From positions 1-9,314 of the forward strand of contig CAJTMY010000058.1 of assembly GCA_910577355.1 (NCBI GenBank): a stretch of 9,314 nt of DNA, written 5' to 3'. Position 1 is the stretch's first letter. Every line of letters starts with the position of its first letter. This DNA comes from an uncultured Muribaculaceae bacterium. GTDB lineage: Bacteria; Bacteroidota; Bacteroidia; Bacteroidales; Muribaculaceae. Below are positions 1 to 6,240 of the stretch, piece by piece. Under the pieces are notes generated by a model. The model made no database searches, had not been told where the DNA came from, and was given only the letters and a program-made list of their open reading frames with translations. Position numbers and translations under genes: made by a program.

Positions 1-19
1 TGATAATCAGTTGACTCTC

Positions 20-33
20 TTTTGATTATTTTT
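20..33 (+). other. Apparent frame break in the dehydrogenase gene
   Basis: Frame 2 (from base 2) reads DNQLTLF and then stops at TGA (23-25). Frame 1 resumes with IELTLNTFG from base 34. Joined, the 16 residues align without gaps to the EQELSALADFAISKLG region I recall for E. coli HdhA, which places the break in T-rich sequence at about 20-33. Either an 11-base insertion (23-33) or a one-base slip adding three residues would explain it. Bases upstream of the window are needed to confirm. Confidence 0.5.
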
Positions 34-579
34 ATCGAACTCACGTTAAATACATTCGGCACCATAAACATACTTGTAAACAATGCAGGCATGGGTGGCG
101 GCGGACGCGAGAACCCCTTCAGCATAGACCGTACATACGTGGAGCGAATATTCGCGATGAATGTATTCGCGCCATGGGAACTATGCCGGCTGGCGGCACC
201 ATACATGCGACAGTCGGGCTACGGAAGCATAATCAACATCACATCGATGAGCAGCATCAACAACGAAGCATCCATGGCCATATACGGATCTTCGAAAGCG
301 GCACTCAACCACATGGCATCCAATCTCGCCTACGATTACGGACCCATGGGCATACGCGTGAACTGTGTGGGCCCGGGAGCCATACACACTCACGCTCTGG
401 CATCGGTACTCACACCCGATATGGAGGCCCGCATGCTGGCTCATACGCCATTGAAACGTCTCGGCGAAGCCGACGACATAGCCGGCGCCGTTCTGTATTT
501 CGCAGCTCCTGTATCGGAATGGGTCAGCGGTCAGGTATTAATGGTAAACGGTGGGGGAATACAGACTCTCGACCAATAG
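22..579 (+). CDS. 7-alpha-hydroxysteroid dehydrogenase-like SDR, N-terminal part missing or out of frame
   Basis: This is a short-chain dehydrogenase/reductase. The intact family (E. coli HdhA is the closest relative I recall) oxidises the 7-alpha-hydroxyl of bile acids with NAD in the cytoplasm. Visible here are NNAG (residues 20-23), the tetrad Asn47, Ser75, Tyr88 and Lys92 (YGSSK), a PGAI segment after beta-6 (118-121), and a C-terminal end (TPLKRLG, WVSGQVL, NGGGIQ) that tracks HdhA almost residue for residue. The Rossmann glycine motif TGxxxGIG is absent: the frame opens at a TTG, with TGA and TAA just upstream at 1-6. The first ATG is at NAGM, inside the fold, so no good start exists. 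Seven codons in another frame at 2-22 read like the missing helix, which suggests a frame break. As it stands the product could not bind its cofactor normally, so it is probably a pseudogene or a sequence error. Substrate is inferred from similarity. It converges on the dihydrouridine synthase gene with 12 bases between stops. Confidence 0.8.
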   Translation: MIIFIELTLNTFGTINILVNNAGMGGGGRENPFSIDRTYVERIFAMNVFAPWELCRLAAPYMRQSGYGSIINITSMSSINNEASMAIYGSSKAALNHMASNLAYDYGPMGIRVNCVGPGAIHTHALASVLTPDMEARMLAHTPLKRLGEADDIAGAVLYFAAPVSEWVSGQVLMVNGGGIQTLDQ

Positions 580-591
580 CCTGCATAAAAC

Positions 592-1515
592 TCAAAGCCA
601 CTCCAGCCCGGATATTGCCGTACGGTATTTTGCCATGCTGCCGGCTTTCCTTATGGCCTTGAAAGCCTTATGCCCAATCTCACCCTCCGCATATTCCCAG
701 AAAGGTTTGATCTTCGACAATATCTGGGCCTCGCCACACAGCGAGCCGGTATAATATGCGAGCAGACGATCATGAAAAAGAAGCATGCGGCCGATCCGCT
801 CATCGGTCGGGAACTCGCGTCCGGCATCGTATTCCTCAAACAACGACGGCCTTCCCAATATGCCACGGGCTGCCATCACACCGGCTATACGGGGATAACG
901 TGCCTTAACATCGGCTATATCACCGGGAGACCGCAAACCGCCGTTGAACACTACTGGTGCGGCCGACTCACCAAGCAAAGCCTCGAATTCGACCATATTC
1001 AACTCGCCCGAATACTGTTGTCGACCTGTGCGCGGATGCACAGCGATAAAGTCAAGCGGAACGCTGTTGAGAAGCGGCATCAACTTCCGCCATTGACCGG
1101 GATTGTCATAGCCAAGACGCATTTTTACCGAAAATCTCATCGGAGCGAATTCAGTCATCAGACTATCGAGTCCGTCGAGACTGCCGGGACAGGAGAGTAT
1201 AGCGGCTCCCCGTCCACGTCCGGTCTGCATCGGGAAGGGACAACCCATATTAAGATTGACTGTCTGCGTGCCAAGTCCGGCAAGCCCCTGCAACAATATG
1301 CGCAACTCGTCCGTCCCGTTGAAAATCACCTGTGGCCCGACAGCCACGCCATCGTTAAGATCCGACGTATAATCGCGCATATCCCGTAGGCGTATCATAC
1401 CCTTCTCAATACGTATGAAAGGAGTGATATAATTCATGTCGCCGTTATATGCCATGCTGTGCAGACGCCGCCATGCGGCATCGGTATGCCCTTGTACAGG
1501 AGCTATATAGTGCAT
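592..1515 (-). CDS. tRNA-dihydrouridine synthase (Dus family)
   Basis: A flavoenzyme that reduces specific uridines in tRNA to dihydrouridine using FMN and NADPH in the cytoplasm. With the start chosen here the protein has 307 residues, normal for the family. It opens with MHYIAPVQGHTD, the FMN-contacting first strand of the TIM barrel. NMGCPFP (89-95) carries the proton donor Cys92. Lys131 (KMRLG), His160 (HPRTGR), NGG (191-193) and AARGILGRP (215-223) are the other conserved FMN and phosphate-binding elements, and the helical C-terminal domain follows. A longer frame begins at a TTG (1563), but that codon lies inside the -7 promoter element, so the ATG at 1515 is preferred. I cannot tell which Dus subgroup or which tRNA position is served. 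The basic GRGRG segment after the active Cys differs from the DusA/B consensus and is closer to DusC-like proteins as I recall them. It is transcribed divergently from the exporter gene. Confidence 0.93.
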   Translation of the reverse strand: MHYIAPVQGHTDAAWRRLHSMAYNGDMNYITPFIRIEKGMIRLRDMRDYTSDLNDGVAVGPQVIFNGTDELRILLQGLAGLGTQTVNLNMGCPFPMQTGRGRGAAILSCPGSLDGLDSLMTEFAPMRFSVKMRLGYDNPGQWRKLMPLLNSVPLDFIAVHPRTGRQQYSGELNMVEFEALLGESAAPVVFNGGLRSPGDIADVKARYPRIAGVMAARGILGRPSLFEEYDAGREFPTDERIGRMLLFHDRLLAYYTGSLCGEAQILSKIKPFWEYAEGEIGHKAFKAIRKAGSMAKYRTAISGLEWL

Positions 1516-1560
1516 TGTCGTGACTGGTGGAGTTATATATACAGATATATTATTATCATA

Positions 1561-1568
1561 CAAAGATA
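1561..1568 (-). promoter_or_regulatory. -7 promoter element for the dihydrouridine synthase gene
   Basis: On the minus strand this reads TATCTTTG, a full match to the Bacteroidetes TAnnTTTG element. It would start transcription near 1553, about 40 bases before the ATG at 1515. No clear -33 TTG is seen at the usual distance. It forms one arm of a 9-base inverted repeat with the divergent element at 1590-1598. Confidence 0.6.
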
Positions 1569-1590
1569 CGCAATAATCACGTTTTTTAAG

Positions 1591-1598
1591 TATCTTTG
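1591..1598 (+). promoter_or_regulatory. -7 promoter element for the Fsr-type exporter
   Basis: TATCTTTG matches TAnnTTTG and lies 26 bases before the exporter ATG, giving a short leader of roughly 20 bases. The expected -33 region (about 1568-1572) overlaps the opposite-strand -7 element, and it contains no TTG. Confidence 0.6.
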
Positions 1599-1624
1599 CG
1601 GATAAAACAGGTTATCACAACTTC

Positions 1625-2845
1625 ATGGATCTCTTGACCAGATTACGCGCAATATCGCACGAAGCGACTTTTCCGATACTTATGTCGCTATGTGCTGTCC
1701 ACTGCCTCAACGACCTGCTGCAGTCTGTGGTATCGGCCGTATATCCTATGCTCAAAGACGACTTGTCGCTGTCGTTTGCCCAGATAGGTCTCATTACCCT
1801 CGTATATCAGATAGCCGCATCAGTATTCCAGCCAGTTATAGGATACCTGTTCGACAAGCGCCCCTTTGTGTATAGTCTGCCTATGGGAATGGTATTCACA
1901 ACATTCGGCATAGTTTTGTTTTCATTGTCGATGAACATGCCTATGCTGCTTGTGTCGGTATTTCTTGTAGGCATGGGATCGTCCACGCTCCATCCCGAAG
2001 CTTCGCGCATCACTTCTCTCGCCAGTGGGGGACGACGCGGACTGGCACAATCCATATTCCAGGTCGGAGGCAATCTCGGATCATCGGTCGGCCCCCTGCT
2101 TATAGCCCTGATAGTGGCTCCCAACGGCAGGCATTTCATTCTGTGGTTTCTTATAGTTTCGGCGCTTGCGTTCATGTGCATGCGGCGCATATGCCGCTGG
2201 TACTCATCATATCTGTCCGACGGCCGCCACTCTCCGGCATCATTCACCGGAATCCGCCGACGGCCACTGTCCGGAAAGCGCACCGCATTTGTAATCGGAG
2301 TGATCACCATACTGATATTCTCCAAGTACATATACATGGCAAGTCTTACCAACTACTACACATTCTATCTTATCGAACGCTTCGGTGTTTCTGTAAGGAT
2401 GTCGCAGATATATCTGTTTGTATTCCTTGCCGCCACAGTCGCAGGCACACTGGTCGGCGGCCCGATAGGCGACCGCTACGGGCGCAAACCGGTGATATGC
2501 ATGTCGATCCTCGGCACTGCGCCATTCAGCATGCTTATGCCGCATTGCGGTCTTTCAATGACTGTGATTCTCAGCTTCTGCGCCGGATTCATGCTGTCTT
2601 CGGCTTTCCCGGCAATACTTCTGTATACACAGGAACTGCTGCCCAACAAGCTCGGGCTGGTATCAGGACTGTTCTTCGGGTTTGCGTTCGGCGTAGCAGG
2701 GATAGCGGCGGCTCTTCTCGGCGACCTGATTGATGCGTGCGGCATCCGTACAGTATACAAGGCCTGTGCCTATATGCCTCTGCTGGGTATGGTGGCCTTT
2801 ATGATGCCAAATCTCAAGAATTTCAATGAAGACTGCACGCTTTAA
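1625..2845 (+). CDS. fsr: MFS exporter, fosmidomycin resistance (Fsr) family
   Basis: A 406-residue major facilitator superfamily protein of the inner membrane, of the length expected for 12 helices. Family marks I recognise from E. coli Fsr are HCLNDLLQSVVSAVYP (26-41), FAQIGLITLVYQIA (51-64), GSSTLHPEASR (118-128) and GGRRGLAQSIFQVGGNLGSS (135-154). A second-half motif A is at GGPIGDRYGRK (278-288). A basic loop around residues 186-220 (RRICRW, then RRRPLSGKR) separates the two six-helix halves and should be cytoplasmic. E. coli Fsr exports fosmidomycin; the natural substrate in this organism is unknown and resistance is not shown. The ATG at 1625 is preceded by a good -7 element and no in-frame alternative. 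The stop overlaps that of yaaA on the other strand. Confidence 0.93.
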   Translation: MDLLTRLRAISHEATFPILMSLCAVHCLNDLLQSVVSAVYPMLKDDLSLSFAQIGLITLVYQIAASVFQPVIGYLFDKRPFVYSLPMGMVFTTFGIVLFSLSMNMPMLLVSVFLVGMGSSTLHPEASRITSLASGGRRGLAQSIFQVGGNLGSSVGPLLIALIVAPNGRHFILWFLIVSALAFMCMRRICRWYSSYLSDGRHSPASFTGIRRRPLSGKRTAFVIGVITILIFSKYIYMASLTNYYTFYLIERFGVSVRMSQIYLFVFLAATVAGTLVGGPIGDRYGRKPVICMSILGTAPFSMLMPHCGLSMTVILSFCAGFMLSSAFPAILLYTQELLPNKLGLVSGLFFGFAFGVAGIAAALLGDLIDACGIRTVYKACAYMPLLGMVAFMMPNLKNFNEDCTL

Positions 2846-3618
2846 CGGGCCGTCACAAATGAGAGATGGCCATGACGGTGCATCGACGGCTCCGCCATAT
2901 AGTTGTCGCCTGTAATAGCAGCGAGGTCACCGGCATCGCATATGTCTTCACTTACAATCTGTCTCAGCAACTGCCCGCGCAAAGATTTCAGACGGTTGGA
3001 ATCGGGCGTTTTCCATTTACCGCCCGAACAGGCCTCTACAAAGTCGGCCTTGTAAACGTCGGCCTCTGCAGCCACCCGTTTCCAGTCTATGCATTTCGAC
3101 GCATCGCCGGGCAACAGATCGAGCACCTCGCCACAGCCCCCCTCCACGATCTCGCGTATCAGGCAATCCGTGACAGCATCGCGCCAATAAGCCGCAAATG
3201 ATGTTCCTCCCGGCGCAAGCCGTGTTGTAAAATCAAAGCGATAAGACTTCACTATGTCATCGGGACGCAGCCAGCCGTAAAGCGACGATATGATGCGCAC
3301 ACGGTTGCCGACAGCCGTACGGCCGGCTATATCGAGCGTGGCAACGTCGAGAGCCCTGAATACCACACCGGTATATGCCTCGATGGCCATTAGCCCGCTT
3401 GTCTTGTCGTCAAACTCAATTATCATCTGCTGCAGACGGCGTGCCATCGCAATGCTTATCCTCACATTCCGGGCCAGATCCTGTACTGTCATGCCTGCCA
3501 GAGAACGCATGATAGTGGCGGCCTCCCGCTCCATCACAGGCATATTGGCTTTGTAGACCGAAGGCGGCACACTATTCCCCGCCGCCATGGTCTTAGATTC
3601 GGCAACCAATATGATCAT
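2842..3618 (-). CDS. yaaA: YaaA-family peroxide stress response protein
   Basis: A 258-residue member of the YaaA (DUF328/UPF0246) family. In E. coli, YaaA lowers free iron and limits DNA and protein damage during peroxide stress. Visible family marks are the N-terminal LVAESKTM (4-11; the family has SPAKT here), EAYTGVVFRAL (80-90, for FxGxVYxGL), the signature SSLYGWLRPDDIVKSYRFDF (111-130), and KSLRGQLLRQI (211-221, for KxxRGxxxR). The DLLPGDASKCIDW segment (167-179) replaces the usual NLASxEYxK and is the most divergent part. The frame is open 30 codons further upstream, but that extension lies inside the preceding gene and has no family similarity. The ATG at 3618, one base after the flavodiiron stop, is therefore preferred. 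This arrangement implies translational coupling and joint expression with the flavodiiron protein, which fits an oxidative-stress role. Confidence 0.9.
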   Translation of the reverse strand: MIILVAESKTMAAGNSVPPSVYKANMPVMEREAATIMRSLAGMTVQDLARNVRISIAMARRLQQMIIEFDDKTSGLMAIEAYTGVVFRALDVATLDIAGRTAVGNRVRIISSLYGWLRPDDIVKSYRFDFTTRLAPGGTSFAAYWRDAVTDCLIREIVEGGCGEVLDLLPGDASKCIDWKRVAAEADVYKADFVEACSGGKWKTPDSNRLKSLRGQLLRQIVSEDICDAGDLAAITGDNYMAEPSMHRHGHLSFVTAR

Positions 3619-3619
3619 A

Positions 3620-4795
3620 TCAGGCGAGCAAATCTGCCGCCATACGCTGCATAGCCTGCATATCGGCATGGTGCATACGGCTGCGTATCGTAATGACAGG
3701 CGACACAATCTCCATACCTTTCATCCGCCCCAGAGCATCGGCCATAAGACGTGCGGCCTGAGGCGCCCAGGATCCGTTTTCGACAAGTGCCACCTTACGC
3801 CCGCACAGTCGCTTGGACTCTATATGGTGAAGAAAATCACGCATCGCCGGGAAAAGGCCGCCATCGTATGTTACCGAACACAAGGCCATACGGCTGAGGC
3901 GGAAAGCCTCGGCCACCGCATACGACACATCGTGTCTGCACAGATCGAGAACCACCACCTTGCCGGCTCCTCCCGCATCGAGCATAGACGCAAGTCTGCG
4001 TGCGACATCAGCAGTACCTCCGTAGATCGACGCATACGCCACCAATACACCGTCACATTCCGGTTCATATCGGCTCCATCGGTCATACAGCTGCCAATAA
4101 TGGGCCAGGTCATCGCTCAATACAGGGCCATGCAACGGTGCTATAATACTGAATCCACGACCGGTAAGCTTTCTCATCACCGACTGCACGCTGGCCCCGA
4201 AACGGCCTACGATATTGGTGTAATACCTGCGGGCTTCGGCATCCCATGCCGGCCCTGAAGAAGCCGATGACATGGAGAACGAGCCAAATGCATCGGCCGA
4301 GAAAAGCACACCGTCGGTCTCGTCGAGTGTCATCATGACTTCGGGCCAATGCACCATAGGGGCTGTAACAAACCGCAGCAATGTGCGGCCCAGATTCAAT
4401 GTATCGCCATCTGCCACGACCAATACGCGGGTGCTGAAATCCACATCCTCAAAGAAATCGGCAAGCATCGCAGCAGCCTTGGCCGTACATACAATCTTCA
4501 TGTCGGGATAACGGGTGGCCAGAGCTTTCAGGCTACCGGAATGATCGGGTTCCATGTGCTGCACCACTAAATATTCCGGCACCTCACGGCCCGAGGCGGC
4601 CAATGCAACGTCAAGCGCAGCCAGCCAATCACTGCATCGGCGCACGTCCACAGAATCTATCACTGCGGGATGCGAATCATCAATGAAATATGAGTTATAC
4701 GAAATCCCGCAGGGAACGGGATACTGGGCCTCGAACAGATCCAGATTATCGTCTTCAGCTCCTATGAACTTTATATTGTCGGTAAGCGATCGCAT
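3620..4795 (-). CDS. fprA: Flavodiiron protein (FprA-type O2/NO reductase)
   Basis: A 391-residue class A flavodiiron protein: a metallo-beta-lactamase-like di-iron domain (about 1-245) followed by a flavodoxin domain (about 248-391). These cytoplasmic enzymes of anaerobes reduce O2 to water and/or NO to N2O, taking electrons through FMN from rubredoxin or a similar donor. All seven iron-ligand positions are present: His80, Glu82, Asp84 and His85 (HMEPDH), His149, Asp168 and His222. The FMN phosphate loop is at YASIYGGTADVA (254-265). There is no fused rubredoxin or NADH-oxidoreductase module, so it is not a flavorubredoxin. The sequence alone does not decide between O2 and NO as substrate. 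The ATG at 4795 follows a good promoter by about 24 bases. yaaA follows with one base between, so the two form an operon. Confidence 0.95.
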   Translation of the reverse strand: MRSLTDNIKFIGAEDDNLDLFEAQYPVPCGISYNSYFIDDSHPAVIDSVDVRRCSDWLAALDVALAASGREVPEYLVVQHMEPDHSGSLKALATRYPDMKIVCTAKAAAMLADFFEDVDFSTRVLVVADGDTLNLGRTLLRFVTAPMVHWPEVMMTLDETDGVLFSADAFGSFSMSSASSGPAWDAEARRYYTNIVGRFGASVQSVMRKLTGRGFSIIAPLHGPVLSDDLAHYWQLYDRWSRYEPECDGVLVAYASIYGGTADVARRLASMLDAGGAGKVVVLDLCRHDVSYAVAEAFRLSRMALCSVTYDGGLFPAMRDFLHHIESKRLCGRKVALVENGSWAPQAARLMADALGRMKGMEIVSPVITIRSRMHHADMQAMQRMAADLLA

Positions 4796-4823
4796 TACAA
4801 AATCTTTATTTTGGTTCCAGCTG

Positions 4824-4852
4824 CAAAATTACACAATCCTGCACCTCGGCAA
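4824..4852 (-). promoter_or_regulatory. Promoter for the flavodiiron-yaaA operon
   Basis: Minus-strand TAATTTTG (4831-4824) matches the TAnnTTTG element. A TTG (4852-4850) lies 18 bases upstream of it as a -33 element. Transcription would begin near 4819, about 24 bases before the ATG. It sits in the 84-base gap after the CatA-like gene, so the operon need not depend on read-through. Confidence 0.6.
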
Positions 4853-4879
4853 CAGCGCTTTAACATTTTTTCAGATCCA

Positions 4880-5503
4880 TCATATCCTCATATCGTCTAT
4901 CTCGCGCTGAATCAGGTCAAGGAATCGGGCGGCATGGGCACCGTCCATCTGCGTGTGATGAAACTGAAATGATACTGTCAATCTCGTTTTCATCAGACTT
5001 TTGCGGTACTTGCCCCATATCAGGAACGGATTGTTGAATATACCGCTGTACATCCCTACGGCACCGTCAATATCATACTGTGCCAATGCCGATGTGCCTA
5101 TCACCATACGGTCGGTGATATCGTGGTTGCGGCACCCGGAAGCCACCAGGGCTGTGAGGTGCAGATAATCCTGGTTGAATACCTCAAGGTCATCGGTGAA
5201 AGGCACGTCGCACGAACTCACCTCACCGCGGACGTCGGCCACAATAGTATTCACCGCCAATGAATCATAACACAGCATGCGCCCGTCCACAGGCAGCATG
5301 AGGAACTCTTTGACCTGCGAAGCCGCCCGTCCTATGCACCAGCACATCAGCATATTGAATTTCAAGCCCTTATTCCGGCTGATTCTGACAAGCCGCGACA
5401 CATCGAGGGTCTTGAAGAATGTAACCATCGGCATCGGAGCCTTCATCCACATCTCGAAAGCATAGGCCCGCGATGTGTCGGCCGGATTGATTTCATGTAC
5501 CAT
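4880..5503 (-). CDS. CatA-like (chloramphenicol acetyltransferase fold) O-acetyltransferase
   Basis: A 207-residue protein of the type A chloramphenicol acetyltransferase family, slightly shorter than the usual 213-219. The C-terminal third aligns clearly: GKYRKS (164-169), then SFQFHHTQMDGAHAARFL (178-195), where HHxxxDG carries the catalytic histidine (His183) and structural Asp187. The N-terminal part keeps the LKFNMLMCWCIGRAA region that corresponds to the YKFYPTFIYMITRVV helix of CAT. The FVSANPW segment that supplies the oxyanion-stabilising serine in true CATs is replaced by VIGTSAL (134-140), with no Pro-Trp, so the substrate may not be chloramphenicol. Family members act as cytoplasmic homotrimers using acetyl-CoA. 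No terminator is visible downstream. It has its own promoter, and the flavodiiron operon follows on the same strand. Confidence 0.85.
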   Translation of the reverse strand: MVHEINPADTSRAYAFEMWMKAPMPMVTFFKTLDVSRLVRISRNKGLKFNMLMCWCIGRAASQVKEFLMLPVDGRMLCYDSLAVNTIVADVRGEVSSCDVPFTDDLEVFNQDYLHLTALVASGCRNHDITDRMVIGTSALAQYDIDGAVGMYSGIFNNPFLIWGKYRKSLMKTRLTVSFQFHHTQMDGAHAARFLDLIQREIDDMRI

Positions 5504-5529
5504 AATATATCGTATTTTAATAATTCACG

Positions 5530-5540
5530 CCCTTTAAGGG
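5530..5540. repeat. CCCTTTAAGGG palindrome in the leader of the CatA-like gene
   Basis: A perfect 5-base-arm palindrome (CCCTT-T-AAGGG) lies 26 bases upstream of the CatA-like ATG and within its predicted leader. It could be an operator for this gene; chance cannot be excluded. Confidence 0.3.
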
Positions 5541-5579
5541 ATTGCCAGAACATACAAGGATCCCCGCACTATCAAATTG

Positions 5580-5587
5580 CAAATATA
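5580..5587 (-). promoter_or_regulatory. -7 promoter element for the CatA-like gene
   Basis: The minus strand reads TATATTTG, matching TAnnTTTG. It implies a leader of about 70 bases before the ATG at 5503, longer than the others in this window. No clean -33 TTG is seen at 18-21 bases. Confidence 0.45.
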
Positions 5588-5636
5588 CGAAATATAATCC
5601 TTATCTGTAATACTTTTTCATCTGTATACGCCTTTA

Positions 5637-5668
5637 TTTGTTTTATATTGATAAAAATATTATTTTTG
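5637..5668 (+). promoter_or_regulatory. Promoter for the alkyltransferase / nuclease-helicase unit
   Basis: TTTG (5637-5640), 20 bases, then TATTTTTG (5661-5668) make a full Bacteroidetes-type promoter. The ATG at 5686 is 17 bases beyond, so the leader is very short (about 10-15 bases). Confidence 0.6.
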
Positions 5669-5685
5669 TAACCGGCATTACAATT

Positions 5686-6201
5686 ATGGACAGAAACAGC
5701 AGGATAACGACCCGTCGTTACGATTCGCCATGCGGAATGCTTATGCTCGGCTCCTATGGTGATAGATTATGTCTGTGCGACTGGTATATAGAGCGGCGTC
5801 GCGACTATATATACAGCAGGCTCAGACACTTGCTGCATGCGGAATTTGAAAACGGCAATTCGCCGGTAATTGAGCATGCATCAGGCCAACTCGACGAATA
5901 TTTTGCCGGAATACGTCGGGAATTCGATATACCTCTGCTGTATGCCGGCACGGAATTTCAGAAAATAGTGTGGGACGAACTGCTTGGCATACCATACGGA
6001 GAGGCCATATCTTATGGTGAAATGGCCCAAAATATAGGCATGCCACAGGCTGTGCGTGCCGTGGCGAACGCCAACGGGGCAAACGCCATATCGATTTTCA
6101 TCCCCTGCCACCGTGTCATCGGGAGCGACGGCTCCCTTACAGGCTATGCCGGCGGACTCAACATAAAAGAATACCTCCTGAACCTTGAACATACTCTATA
6201 A
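5686..6201 (+). CDS. ogt: Methylated-DNA--[protein]-cysteine S-methyltransferase
   Basis: A suicide DNA-repair protein that transfers alkyl groups from O6-alkylguanine (and O4-alkylthymine) in DNA to its own cysteine. The protein has 171 residues, normal for the single-domain Ogt type. The active-site motif IPCHRVIG (139-146) carries nucleophile Cys141. The helix-turn-helix holds the arginine finger in QAVRAVANANG (121-131, Arg124). The fold closes with GSLTGYAGGLNIKEYLLNLE (149-168). An early FQKIVWDELLGIPYGEAISY segment (91-110) is the usual domain boundary. There is no Ada-type regulatory domain. A frame extension to a TTG at 5638 runs through the promoter, so the ATG at 5686 is chosen. 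The nuclease-helicase gene starts 39 bases after the stop on the same strand with no promoter visible between, so the two are probably co-transcribed. Confidence 0.95.
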   Translation: MDRNSRITTRRYDSPCGMLMLGSYGDRLCLCDWYIERRRDYIYSRLRHLLHAEFENGNSPVIEHASGQLDEYFAGIRREFDIPLLYAGTEFQKIVWDELLGIPYGEAISYGEMAQNIGMPQAVRAVANANGANAISIFIPCHRVIGSDGSLTGYAGGLNIKEYLLNLEHTL

Positions 6202-6224
6202 TGAACACTGCAAGGTACAGCTAA
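6201..6224 (+). other. Seven-codon open frame between ogt and the nuclease-helicase gene
   Basis: An ATG at 6201 overlaps the last base of the ogt stop (TAATG) and reads MNTARYS before a TAA. A second minimal frame (ATG 6230, four codons) ends in a TGA that overlaps the nuclease-helicase ATG as ATGA. This may be chance or a chain of re-initiation steps; there is no protein similarity to judge by. Confidence 0.2.
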
Positions 6225-6240
6225 CCAATATGACAGACAC

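Noticed and set aside
174..662. Second plus-strand frame within the dehydrogenase, running into the next gene
   Set aside because: It is a shifted shadow of the dehydrogenase with no recognisable motif and crosses the convergent gene end.
670..1389. Long plus-strand open frame (239 codons) opposite the dihydrouridine synthase gene
   Set aside because: It is antisense to a clearly conserved gene, its translation shows no domain pattern, and no promoter precedes it.
1516..1563. N-terminal extension of the dihydrouridine synthase from a TTG
   Set aside because: The TTG is inside the -7 element and the extra residues precede the conserved start of the barrel.
1807..2733. Other open frames on both strands within the exporter gene
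   Set aside because: The exporter frame carries the whole Fsr signature; the others have no hydrophobic pattern or motif.
3619..3708. Thirty-codon extension of YaaA into the flavodiiron gene
   Set aside because: No family similarity; the conserved protein begins at MIILVAESKT with an ATG one base after the upstream stop.
3587..4258. Plus-strand open frame of 223 codons opposite the yaaA/flavodiiron genes
   Set aside because: Composition is rich in His, Arg and Ser as expected from reading conserved genes backwards; all flavodiiron ligands are on the other strand.
4880..5503. Calling the CatA-like gene a chloramphenicol resistance gene
   Set aside because: The family fit is clear but the serine/Pro-Trp segment is not conserved, so substrate is unproven.
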